Shown here in pieces: positions 7,647 through 14,910 of a DNA stretch of 53,982 bases; within the stretch, counting starts at the first letter, position 1; every line of letters starts with the position of its first letter. The notes beneath the pieces were generated by a model. The model had not been told where the DNA came from, did not search any database, and saw nothing but the letters and a program-made list of their open reading frames with translations. Source of the DNA: an uncultured Oscillospiraceae bacterium (GTDB lineage: Bacteria; Bacillota; Clostridia; Oscillospirales; Ruminococcaceae). The stretch is taken from contig CAJTTH010000012.1 in NCBI GenBank assembly GCA_910579125.1, positions 1-53,982 on the forward strand. Reading direction: 5' to 3'. Both the position numbers and the translations under genes were made by a program.

Positions 7647-8540
7647 ATGGAAAACAATATTCTCCTTGAAAGCGGTACCAACGAGCTGGAAGTGTTGGAA
7701 TTTATGGTGGGTAAGCAGAGCTTTGGCATAAATATCGCCAAGGTCAGCGAGATCATGAACTATCAGCCTATGATCCCCGTACCCGATTCTCCTCCCGAGT
7801 TCGAGGGCGTGTTCACGCCGCGTGATAAGGTTATCTCTGTTATTGACTTGCATAAGGTGTTGAATAAAGATAGTGACGATTCTGCGCGTGATCTGCTGAT
7901 CATCTGCAATTTCAACCAGATGGACGTGGGTTTCCATGTTTCGTCTGTTAAGGGTATTCAGCGCATTTCTTGGGAGGATATTGAGAAACCTCCGCGTATT
8001 TCGGGCGACGGTACGAATAATATCGCGACGGGTATCGCAAAGCTCTCCGACAGAATTATCCTTATTCTCGACTTTGAGAAGATAGTTTCGGATATCAACC
8101 GTTCGGCTGTTATTGATTCTTCGGGCGCAACAATGGCGGATGTTTCCAAGGCTAACAAGCATATTGTTATCGCCGAGGACTCGCCGTTCCTCAACACGCT
8201 TATACAGAGCACTCTCGCTGAGGCGGGCTATAATAATATCGTATCCTTCGACAACGGCAAGGACGCATGGGATTACATAAGCGGTCACAAAAATCTGGCG
8301 GGAGATATCCTCGATCAGGTATCCTGCGTTATCAGCGATATCGAAATGCCGCAGATGGACGGTCATCATCTCACCAAGCTTATAAAGGACGACGAGGTTT
8401 TGCACAGTATTCCCGTTTACTTGTTCTCCTCGCTCATCAACGAGCAGATGAAGATCAAGGGCGAAAGCGTCGGCGCGGACGCGCAGTTCTCCAAGCCGCA
8501 AATAGGTCAGCTTATCAATTATATTAACGAGCATATTTGA
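7647..8540 (+). CDS. cheV: Chemotaxis coupling protein CheV (CheW domain plus receiver domain)
   Basis: The 297-residue protein has a CheW-like domain (about residues 1-145, with EVLEFMVGKQSFGINIAKV and VFTPRDKVISVIDL) and a response-regulator receiver domain (about 168-295). The phospho-acceptor is in SDIEMPQMDG (D231), the acidic pocket in IAEDSPF, and the conserved Lys near the end in FSKPQ. CheV couples chemoreceptors to CheA and is tuned by phosphorylation. AAGGAG (7631-7636) lies 10 bp before the ATG at 7647; an in-frame TTG at 7641 is only 4 bp away and is less likely. It sits apart from any visible che or flagellar operon and diverges from a YjfB-type gene. A terminator follows. Confidence 0.9.
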   Translation: MENNILLESGTNELEVLEFMVGKQSFGINIAKVSEIMNYQPMIPVPDSPPEFEGVFTPRDKVISVIDLHKVLNKDSDDSARDLLIICNFNQMDVGFHVSSVKGIQRISWEDIEKPPRISGDGTNNIATGIAKLSDRIILILDFEKIVSDINRSAVIDSSGATMADVSKANKHIVIAEDSPFLNTLIQSTLAEAGYNNIVSFDNGKDAWDYISGHKNLAGDILDQVSCVISDIEMPQMDGHHLTKLIKDDEVLHSIPVYLFSSLINEQMKIKGESVGADAQFSKPQIGQLINYINEHI

Positions 8541-8545
8541 TTTAC

Positions 8546-8576
8546 AGAAATACCCCCGAATTGTCGGGGGTATTTC
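8546..8576 (+). terminator. Terminator after cheV
   Basis: AGAAATACCCCCGA (8546-8559) pairs with TCGGGGGTATTTCT (8563-8576). The stem is long and the T-tract short. It may also serve the convergent small ORF. Confidence 0.75.
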
Positions 8577-8584
8577 TATGTGTC

Positions 8585-8749
8585 TTATACCTTTGTTATT
8601 GCAAGTGTATCAAGCAGCTCCGCTATTTCTTCCGTAGTGTATTTTTCTTTTCGCCGTTTGAGAAAATAAGTCGGAGTTTGTACAATGTCGCCGTTTTTGC
8701 GTCTTGCCTTTCTTTTTCCGTCATAACGTTCACTGCCTTTCGGTTGCAT
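8585..8749 (-). CDS. Unrecognised 54-residue basic small protein
   Basis: The minus-strand frame from ATG (8747-8749) to TAA (8585-8587) encodes a 54-residue, strongly basic protein. It starts MQPKGSERYDGKRKARRKNG and ends with a regular amphipathic stretch TTEEIAELLDTL. I do not recognise a family. The basic first half and helical second half suggest nucleic-acid or partner binding, which is speculation. No good Shine-Dalgarno is present. A promoter (8757-8784) ends only 7 bp before the ATG, so the transcript would start at or next to the start codon. It is convergent with cheV. It could also be a chance frame; the promoter is the best argument for it. Confidence 0.45.
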   Translation of the reverse strand: MQPKGSERYDGKRKARRKNGDIVQTPTYFLKRRKEKYTTEEIAELLDTLAITKV

Positions 8750-8756
8750 TACTGAT

Positions 8757-8784
8757 ATTATACATTATTGATTTTGTTTGCCAA
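8757..8784 (-). promoter_or_regulatory. Promoter of the 54-residue small ORF, near-leaderless
   Basis: On the minus strand: TTGGCA (8779-8784), 16-bp spacer, TATAAT (8757-8762), then 7 bp to the ATG. Confidence 0.55.
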
Positions 8785-8830
8785 GCGATATTTCATAGCC
8801 GCATTTTGATATGTTTTTTGCCACTACATC

Positions 8831-8859
8831 TTGACTATTTTCAAAAAGTGTGGTACAAT
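8831..8859 (+). promoter_or_regulatory. Promoter of the His-rich CobW-type GTPase gene
   Basis: TTGACT (8831-8836), 17-bp spacer ending TGG, TACAAT (8854-8859). I saw no Zur-type inverted repeat overlapping it. Confidence 0.8.
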
Positions 8860-8903
8860 ATAAATTGCGGCAATAGATCATTATTTAGAAAGGATCGGTA
8901 AAA

Positions 8904-10028
8904 ATGACTAAAATAGATGTTTTTTCGGGATTTCTGGGAGCGGGCAAGACTACGCTCATCAAGAAACTGCTCAAAGATGGGTATAACGGCGAAAAGCTCG
9001 TGCTTATCGAGAACGAATTCGGCGAGATCGGTATCGACGGCGGCTTTATGAAGGATGCGGGTATCGAGGTCACCGAGATGAACCAAGGGTGTATCTGCTG
9101 TTCACTGGTTGGCGACTTCGGCGAGGCGCTGAAAAAGGTGCTCGACGAGTTTGCGCCCGACAGAATACTCATTGAGCCGTCGGGCGTCGGAAAGCTCTCT
9201 GACGTTATCAAGGCGGTAACGGGCATAGGCAGCGATAAAATAACGCTGAACAGCTACACCACCGTTGCCGACGCGACCAAAATCAAGATGTATATGAAGA
9301 ATTTCGGCGAGTTCTACAAGAACCAAGTGGAAACGGCGAAAACGATTGTGCTTTCGCGCACGCAGAAGCTCTCCGAGGAGAAGCTCGCCGAGGCGATCGC
9401 GATGATACGCGAGTTGAACGAGCACGCGACTATCGTCACCACCAACTGGGACGAGATCAGCGGCAAGCAGATACTGGCGGCTATGGAGACGGAGAACAAG
9501 TTCGCCGACGAGCTGCTCAAGGACGAGAATATTTGTCCCGTGTGCGGTCATTCGCACCACGACCATGACGAGCACGAGCATCATCACGACGATGATGAGC
9601 ATGAACATCACCACCACGATCATGAGGACGGGGAGTGCTGCCACGGTCATCACCATCACGACCATGAGGACGGGGAGTGCTGTCACGGTCATCACCACCA
9701 CGACCATGAGGACGGGGAATGCTGTCACGAGCACGGACATCATCATCACCATGCGGACGAGGTGTTCACGTCAATGGGCATTGAGAGCGCGAAAAAGTTC
9801 ACGAAAGAGGAGCTTGAAAACGCGCTGTCAAAGCTGTCGGGCGAGGAGTTCGGCGTTGTGCTGAGGGCTAAGGGCATCGTTCCCGGAGCGGACGGCACTT
9901 GGTATCACTTCGATTTCGTTCCCGAGGAATACGAGGTGCGCACGGGCGCAGCGGACGTTACAGGCAGAATGTGCGTTATCGGCTCGAAGCTCGTCGAGGA
10001 TAAGATAAAAAATCTGTTTAACGTGTAA
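8904..10028 (+). CDS. CobW/COG0523-family G3E GTPase with His-rich metal-binding insert (putative zinc chaperone)
   Basis: The 374-residue protein has the G3E GTPase layout: Walker A GFLGAGKT (residues 9-16), the family metal motif CxCC (C63-I-C65-C66), and a CobW C-terminal domain (about 290-374). Between the domains are a CPVC pair (211-214) and about 70 residues very rich in His, Asp and Glu, including three 14-residue copies of HHHHDHEDGECCHG. COG0523 proteins with CxCC use GTP to deliver zinc or related metals to client enzymes; the His-rich part is a plausible metal store. Zinc is the likeliest metal but this is inference. It has its own promoter, and the ribosome site AGAAAGGATCGG lies just upstream. 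It heads a co-directional run with a second GTPase and MTA-salvage genes, one of which encodes a metal-dependent deaminase. Confidence 0.88.
   Translation: MTKIDVFSGFLGAGKTTLIKKLLKDGYNGEKLVLIENEFGEIGIDGGFMKDAGIEVTEMNQGCICCSLVGDFGEALKKVLDEFAPDRILIEPSGVGKLSDVIKAVTGIGSDKITLNSYTTVADATKIKMYMKNFGEFYKNQVETAKTIVLSRTQKLSEEKLAEAIAMIRELNEHATIVTTNWDEISGKQILAAMETENKFADELLKDENICPVCGHSHHDHDEHEHHHDDDEHEHHHHDHEDGECCHGHHHHDHEDGECCHGHHHHDHEDGECCHEHGHHHHHADEVFTSMGIESAKKFTKEELENALSKLSGEEFGVVLRAKGIVPGADGTWYHFDFVPEEYEVRTGAADVTGRMCVIGSKLVEDKIKNLFNV
9610..9735 (+). repeat. 42-bp tandem repeat coding for a His/Cys-rich segment
   Basis: Three near-identical 42-bp units encode HHHHDHEDGECCHG (the last one modified at its end). 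The units differ by only a few third-position changes, so this is a recent expansion of a metal-binding module. Confidence 0.8.
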
Positions 10029-10073
10029 AAGCGGCTGCAAAGCAACGTGAGCCGAAAGGCAACGCGATAATGT

Positions 10074-10197
10074 CGCAGCGGCAAAAGTCGCAAGCGAGCT
10101 GTGTTGCCGTAACAAAACGAGCGCAGCGAGCGGAGTGGAGGCAATGCAGCTCGGCTAGGCGAACGAAGTGAGCCGGTGCGAGCTTTTGCCTTTAAAT
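10074..10197 (+). repeat. Dispersed leader element, copy B (upstream of the GTPase-DUF1980-like gene)
   Basis: It starts CGCAGCGGCAAAAG and ends CGGTGCGAGCTTTTGCC. GGCAAAAG (10080-10087) pairs perfectly with CTTTTGCC (10183-10190), and TCGCA/TGCGA can extend the stem after one bulged base. The last part is duplicated (CCCGAGCTTTTG, TTTTAAAT, to 10220), leading straight into the AAGGAG of the next gene. The upstream motif GGCAACGCGATAATG (10058-10072) resembles one in copy D. It lies between two co-directional genes with no clear promoter between them. Confidence 0.8.
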
Positions 10198-10230
10198 CCC
10201 GAGCTTTTGTCTTTTAAATAAGGAGAAAAG

Positions 10231-11181
10231 ATGAACGAGATACCCGTTTATTTGATGACAGGCTTTCTGGAGAGCGGAAAGACTTCATTTATTTTGGAAA
10301 CGCTGAACGATAAACAGTTCAGCCGCGGCGAGAAAACGCTGGTGATCGCGTGCGAACAGGGCGAGGTCGAGTTCGACGAGAGGATAATCAAGGCGTCGAA
10401 GTCGGTGGTGGAGCTTATCGAGGATGAGGACGATTTCAACCCCGAGAACCTTACCGCGCTCGTCGAGAAGCACAAGCCGACGCGCATTATGCTCGAGTAT
10501 AACGGTATGTGGAGCTTGCGCGATATGGCGGTCAAAGCCCCCAAAAACTGGATATTCTACCAGATATTTATGTTCGTGAACCATGTCACATTTGATATGT
10601 ATATGAACAATATGCGGCAGCTCATCTCGGACGATATTTCGGTGTCGGATATCGTGATATTCAATCGGTGCGAGCCGGGCAAGGTCGACAAGAAACGGCT
10701 TCGCAGAGCGATAAAGGCGCTCAATCCGCGCATTGACATGATGTTCGAGTACGTTGACGGAACGGTCGAGCAGGGTTTTCAGGGCGACGACGAAATGCCG
10801 TTCGACGTGAACGCAGACCCTATCGAGATAGTTCACGACGACTTCGGGCTGTGGTATATCGACGTTATGAGCAACGCGCCGCGCTACAAGGGCAAAAACG
10901 TCCGTGTGCGCGGAATGGTGTTCAGGGCGAGCAATATTCCGAAAGGGTATTTCGTTATCTCGCGCCGCGCCATGACCTGCTGCGCCGACGATATTCAGGT
11001 GGTTGGCATTCTCGTGAAATCTCCCGACGAAGCCAAGTGGAAGGACGGCGACTGGGTGGAGGTCACGGGGAACGTAACCGCCGAGAAACAGCAGTGCTAC
11101 AAGGGCACGGGTCCCGTTATCCTCGCGGACAGCATTCTCGAAACGGAAAAGGCGGAGAGCGAGCTTGTTTACTTCAACTGA
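10231..11181 (+). CDS. G3E-type GTPase fused to a C-terminal YcgQ/DUF1980-like domain
   Basis: The protein has 316 residues. Residues 1 to about 200 are CobW-like, with Walker A-type GFLESGKTSF and a later IFNRCEP in the guanine-specificity position. The CxCC metal motif of the family is missing; that region reads VVELIEDEDDF. Residues from about 215 on resemble the C-terminal domain of YcgQ/TIGR03943 proteins: RYKGKNVRVRGMVFR, then FVISRRAMTCCADDIQVVGI with a conserved CC pair, then an OB-fold-like end. YcgQ proteins work with YcgR-type permeases and are often near COG0523 genes. The fusion suggests a GTPase regulating or loading a metal-linked transporter or client. The function is not established. 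AAGGAG lies 7 bp before the ATG and the leader holds element copy B. Its end overlaps the mtnA start by 17 bp. Confidence 0.75.
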   Translation: MNEIPVYLMTGFLESGKTSFILETLNDKQFSRGEKTLVIACEQGEVEFDERIIKASKSVVELIEDEDDFNPENLTALVEKHKPTRIMLEYNGMWSLRDMAVKAPKNWIFYQIFMFVNHVTFDMYMNNMRQLISDDISVSDIVIFNRCEPGKVDKKRLRRAIKALNPRIDMMFEYVDGTVEQGFQGDDEMPFDVNADPIEIVHDDFGLWYIDVMSNAPRYKGKNVRVRGMVFRASNIPKGYFVISRRAMTCCADDIQVVGILVKSPDEAKWKDGDWVEVTGNVTAEKQQCYKGTGPVILADSILETEKAESELVYFN

Positions 11182-12214
11182 AATATTTACGGTGCGGCTC
11201 TCCGAGGACGGACAAGCCGTCGAGATAATAGATCAGACGCTGCTCCCGAACGAGGTGAAGTTTCTACGGCTCGAGACCGCCGAGACCCTTTACGAGGCGA
11301 TTTTCGGGCTGAGAGTGCGCGGCGCTCCCGCTATCGGCATTGCGGTGGCGTTCGGAATGTACGTTCTCGCGCAACAAATTCCCGATAACGGGGGCTTTTA
11401 CGCGGAGCTTTTGCGGCTCGGCAATTATCTGATTTCATCACGACCTACGGCGGTGAACCTTAGCCACGCGGTAAAGCGTATGCTTTCGGCGGCTGCGGAG
11501 TGCGGTAAAGAAGCCGCGCTTCCTCGGCTTTATGAGGAGTGTAACGCGATTTACAACGAGGACAGGGCAATCTGCCGCGCGATAGCCGAAAACGGCTTGA
11601 CGCTCGTCAAGGACGGCGACGGCATACTCACGCACTGCAACGCGGGAGCGCTCGCCGCCTCGGAGTACGGCACGGGGCTGGGTTCGCTTTTGCTCGGTAA
11701 AGAGCGGGGGTATGATTTTCACGTTTACACCGACGAAACGCGTCCGTTATTACAGGGCGCACGGCTTACGGCGTTCGAGCTGTTCCGTGCCGGGATAGAT
11801 GTTACCTTGATATGCGACAGCGCGGCTTCAATGCTGATGAGGGCGGGCAGGATAAACGCGTGCTTTGTCGGCTGCGACAGGGTAGCCGCAAACGGCGACG
11901 CCGCCAACAAGATAGGAACGCGCTCGGTCGCCGTGAACGCGAAATACCACGGCGTGCCGTTCTACGTGTTCTGTCCGAGCTCGACTATTGACTTTGACTG
12001 CGGGAGCGGCGCGGATATCGTCATTGAGGAGCGCGCTTCCGAGGAGATAACGGAGAAGTTCTTCGCGGAGCGCATTGCTCCCGAGGGCGTGAAGTGCTTT
12101 AATCCCGCGTTCGATGTTACCGACGCGGAGTTAATTACGGCGATAGTCACGGAGCGCGGTATTTGCCGCTATCCGTACACGAAGTCGCTTGCGGAGATGT
12201 TCGGGAGGAACTGA
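11165..12214 (+). CDS. mtnA: S-methyl-5-thioribose-1-phosphate isomerase
   Basis: The 349-residue protein is of MtnA type, related to the eIF2B alpha/beta/delta fold. It has RGAPAIGIAVAFGM, the catalytic Cys in HCNAGALA (C158) and the catalytic Asp in GCDRVAANGD (D238); the 80-residue spacing equals that of B. subtilis MtnA. It interconverts methylthioribose-1-phosphate and methylthioribulose-1-phosphate in methionine salvage. The start is TTG at 11165, inside the end of the previous gene, with GGAG 7 bp before it. This overlap implies translational coupling. The MTA deaminase gene at 13250 lies in the same run, while no MTA nucleosidase or methylthioribose kinase is near. Confidence 0.92.
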   Translation: MFTSTEIFTVRLSEDGQAVEIIDQTLLPNEVKFLRLETAETLYEAIFGLRVRGAPAIGIAVAFGMYVLAQQIPDNGGFYAELLRLGNYLISSRPTAVNLSHAVKRMLSAAAECGKEAALPRLYEECNAIYNEDRAICRAIAENGLTLVKDGDGILTHCNAGALAASEYGTGLGSLLLGKERGYDFHVYTDETRPLLQGARLTAFELFRAGIDVTLICDSAASMLMRAGRINACFVGCDRVAANGDAANKIGTRSVAVNAKYHGVPFYVFCPSSTIDFDCGSGADIVIEERASEEITEKFFAERIAPEGVKCFNPAFDVTDAELITAIVTERGICRYPYTKSLAEMFGRN

Positions 12215-12215
12215 A

Positions 12216-12878
12216 ATGACTATACGAAACGAGCGCCCCGAGGATTACAGAGCCGTCGAGGAGCTTATTAAGTGCGCGTTCTGGAACGTGAACTTTCCGG
12301 GGTGTGACGAGCATTATCTTGCGCACACAATGCGCTCTCACAGAGATTTTGTTCCCGAGCTTGACCTTATTCTCGAGCTTGACGGGAAAATCGCCGCAAG
12401 CGTGATGTATACAAGGTCGGCGCTTGTCGACGAAAACGGCGGTGTAAAGACGGCGCTGACGTTCGGACCGTTTGCCGTGCTGCCCGAATATCAGCGGCAA
12501 GGCTACGGAAAACAGCTGTTGGAGCGTTCCTTTGAGACCGCGCTCGGTCTGGGGTATGAGGCTGTCGTTATCTTCGGCAATCCTGAGAATTACGTTGCAC
12601 GGGGCTTCAGAAGCTGCAAGCGGTACGGCGTTTCTCTCAAAAACGGGGAATATCCCGTGGCGCTGCTTGTAAAGGAGCTTAAAGAGGGCTCTTTGTCCGG
12701 TCACAAGTGGACATTCGAGGAAAGCGGCGCTTACAATGTTGACACGAATGGCGCGGAGAAATTCGACGCGGATTTTCCGCAGTTTGAAAAGGGATATAAA
12801 CCGTCGCAGGAGCTTTTTTACATTTACAGTAATTCACGATTGAACGCGGAGAGTCAAGCAAATGAAGATAACCGTTGA
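12216..12878 (+). CDS. GNAT-family N-acetyltransferase
   Basis: The protein has 220 residues. The acetyl-CoA-binding motif is FGPFAVLPEYQRQGYGKQLLERSF (V-x-P-x-x-Q-x-x-G-x-G type, about residues 85-108), followed by VVIFGNPENYVARGFRSC. This matches the COG3153-like group of putative acetyltransferases. The substrate is unknown. The start at 12216 has GGGAGG 7-8 bp before it and lies 1 bp after the mtnA stop. It overlaps the following gene by 17 bp, so it is translated as part of the mtnA operon. Confidence 0.82.
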   Translation: MTIRNERPEDYRAVEELIKCAFWNVNFPGCDEHYLAHTMRSHRDFVPELDLILELDGKIAASVMYTRSALVDENGGVKTALTFGPFAVLPEYQRQGYGKQLLERSFETALGLGYEAVVIFGNPENYVARGFRSCKRYGVSLKNGEYPVALLVKELKEGSLSGHKWTFEESGAYNVDTNGAEKFDADFPQFEKGYKPSQELFYIYSNSRLNAESQANEDNR

Positions 12879-13260
12879 CAGGGCAAGCGTGTGTATGGGC
12901 GACGATGTGTTCCCGCATGAGAGAACCTATGAACTCCCCGATAACGCCGACTGCCAAGACTTGCTGAAAACGCTCAGAGCGGACGGCTTTTTCGCGTCGG
13001 TTTCGGGGAACAACGTCGTGTGGGTGCTGACGGCGGGCGACAGCTATGTGTTCGCCTATTACACGAAAACCGAGCGCTATGTGCAATATATTCCCGAGGA
13101 AAAGCTCGCGGCGATTTGCGCAACGGGCAAGCCGAAATTCAATTATTACACGTCGCCGTCCGCTTGGAAACGCGCCATGGAACGGCTTTTCGGGAGCGGC
13201 GGGCGTTGGCGTGAGGAGATCAAATACTGCGAGAGCTTGGAGGACAACCATGAAACTTAG
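12862..13260 (+). CDS. Hypothetical protein in the MTA-salvage operon
   Basis: This 132-residue protein is not one I recognise. It is soluble by appearance, with several Tyr/Trp positions (AYYTKTERYVQYIPEEKL) and a basic, Trp-containing C-terminal third (SAWKRAMERLFGSGGRWREE). It starts inside the GNAT gene (17-bp overlap) with GGAGAG about 11 bp upstream, and its last 11 bp overlap the deaminase gene. The tight overlaps on both sides indicate a real, co-translated gene. Confidence 0.72.
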   Translation: MKITVDRASVCMGDDVFPHERTYELPDNADCQDLLKTLRADGFFASVSGNNVVWVLTAGDSYVFAYYTKTERYVQYIPEEKLAAICATGKPKFNYYTSPSAWKRAMERLFGSGGRWREEIKYCESLEDNHET

Positions 13261-14512
13261 ATTTTACAACGCGAAAATACTCACGATGGAAGATGAGAAC
13301 ATAATCGACGGCGAGCTTTGCACCGACGGCGGCGCGGTCTCGTATGTCGGAGCGGAGCGCGCTTCGGGCGGCTATGACCGCGAGATCGACCTCGGCGGCA
13401 ACCTCATTATCCCGGGGTTCAAGAACGCGCATACGCACTCGGCAATGACGTTTCTGCGGTCACTCGCGGACGATCTGCCGCTCAACGATTGGCTGTATAA
13501 TCAGGTTTTCCCGCGCGAGGCGAAGCTCACCGAGGAGACCGTTTATGTGTACACACAGCTCGCCAACATGGAGTACCTCACGAGCGGTATAACTTCATCG
13601 TTCGATATGTACATGAAGCTCCCCGCCTACGTCAAGGCTTGCACCGACATGGGGTATCGGACTGTGCTGTGCGGCTCTATTAACGACTTCGGCGGCACTG
13701 TCGAGGGAATTGAGGAGGAATACCACACCTACAACAATGCGGGCGAACTGATTTCGTATCAGCTCGGCTTTCACGCGGAATACACCACCAAGCGCGAGAC
13801 CTTGGAGGGGCTCGCCGCACTGTCGCAGAAGCTCAAAGCGCCGCTCTACGCTCATAACAGCGAGACGAAAGCGGAGGTCGAGGGCTGCCGCGAGCGCTAC
13901 GGGATAACGCCTACGCAGCTTTTTGACAAGCTCGGAATGTTCGAGTACGGCGGCGGCGGTTTTCACTGCGTCTGGTTTGATGAACGCGACATGGAGATTT
14001 TCGCCGAAAAGGGCTTGTGGGCGGTCACAAATCCCGCGTCAAACCTCAAGCTCGCGAGCGGTATCGCGCCTATCTGCGAAATGCGCCGTCACGGAATGAG
14101 GAATTTCGCGATCGGCACGGACGGCGCGGCTTCCAACAACTGTCTTGATATGTTCCGCGAGATGTTTCTCGTCGCGGGCTTGCAGAAGGTTCGCGAGGAG
14201 GACGCGGCGGCGTGTCCCGCGTTCGAGGTGCTGGAAATGGCGGCAAAGGGCGGCGCGCTCGCAATGGGGCTTTCGGACTGCGACGTGCTGAAAGCGGGCA
14301 AACGCGCCGACTTCGCCGTTATCGACCTCAAGCAGCCGAATATGCAGCCGCTGCACAATATCGCGAAAAATCTCGTTTACTCGGGCAGCAAGCAGAACGT
14401 GATGATGACGGTCGTAAACGGGCAGATACTCTACGAAAACGGCAAGTTCCCGACGGTCGACGCTGAGAAAATCTACGCCGACGCAAACAGACTTACAGCG
14501 ATTTTCAACTAG
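13250..14512 (+). CDS. mtaD: 5-methylthioadenosine/S-adenosylhomocysteine deaminase (amidohydrolase)
   Basis: The 420-residue amidohydrolase has the N-terminal metal motif HxH (H61-T-H63 in NAHTHSAMTF), followed by LPLNDWLYNQVFPREAKLT, a signature of the MtaD/SsnA-like deaminases. HNSE, FHCVWF and IGTDGAASNN contain further metal and catalytic positions. MtaD deaminates MTA or SAH to the inosine form using a divalent metal. The start at 13250 has GGAGGAC right upstream; earlier in-frame starts would run through the preceding gene. With MtnA in the same operon this suggests salvage through methylthioinosine, then a phosphorylase and the isomerase. Related amidohydrolases act on other purines or guanine, so substrate choice is inferred. 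Confidence 0.87.
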   Translation: MKLRFYNAKILTMEDENIIDGELCTDGGAVSYVGAERASGGYDREIDLGGNLIIPGFKNAHTHSAMTFLRSLADDLPLNDWLYNQVFPREAKLTEETVYVYTQLANMEYLTSGITSSFDMYMKLPAYVKACTDMGYRTVLCGSINDFGGTVEGIEEEYHTYNNAGELISYQLGFHAEYTTKRETLEGLAALSQKLKAPLYAHNSETKAEVEGCRERYGITPTQLFDKLGMFEYGGGGFHCVWFDERDMEIFAEKGLWAVTNPASNLKLASGIAPICEMRRHGMRNFAIGTDGAASNNCLDMFREMFLVAGLQKVREEDAAACPAFEVLEMAAKGGALAMGLSDCDVLKAGKRADFAVIDLKQPNMQPLHNIAKNLVYSGSKQNVMMTVVNGQILYENGKFPTVDAEKIYADANRLTAIFN

Positions 14513-14910
14513 TTTGCTTCTCTGAAAATATAATAGCACACCCTTAACTGCAAAAAAGTGCATAGTTGAAATGCCGCCGCGCGCGTTATTCGGCTTCTTG
14601 TATTATTCTTTTCTTTTTTAATAAGGTAGGTCGGTTATTTTTTTTAGGATAACTGTTTGATCGTCAGTTTATCAGCTTGTTGATTTTAACGCCGTAAAGT
14701 GCTTGTGAATCCGCTCTGCAAACGGTACGGCGGTTTGTTGTTCCGTTTGTTATCTTGCTTGTTATTCGTTTGTTATCTTGCTTGTTATTCATTTGTTATT
14801 CGTTTGCTGATGAACGTGTTGATTTTTTTCGGCTTTGTTTATTGATGTTTTTTGCAGTGAATTGCAGTTTATTGTGATGTAGAATGATGAAAGGAAAGGG
14901 GGCGCGTAAT
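14513..14910. other. 398-bp AT-rich gap with short direct repeats
   Basis: No supported gene is seen. A TATAAT at 14529-14534 lacks a well spaced -35. Two exact 23-bp direct repeats (14744-14766 and 14767-14789; unit begins CGTTTGTTATC) are followed by a shortened third copy (14790-14800). The T-rich plus strand and lack of a strong terminator after the deaminase leave its purpose open. Confidence 0.7.
14744..14800. repeat. 23-bp tandem direct repeats, two full copies and a partial one
   Basis: The unit contains two TTGTTAT blocks, so there is also a shorter internal period. The array lies about 110 bp before the YgiQ-family start codon. Confidence 0.8.

Noticed and set aside
9102..9752. 216-codon minus-strand frame opposite the His-rich GTPase rich in Met and Val
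   Set aside because: It is the complement of His/Asp/Glu codons; a low-complexity shadow.
10074..10197. Leader element considered as a coding sequence or tRNA-like gene
   Set aside because: Short frames through it end in different places in each copy, and no cloverleaf or anticodon arm forms. The conserved parts are the complementary ends, not a reading frame.
10029..11164. SAM or related riboswitch expected before mtnA and mtaD
   Set aside because: mtnA starts inside the previous gene, so no leader exists. Element B does not match the SAM riboswitch layout as I know it.
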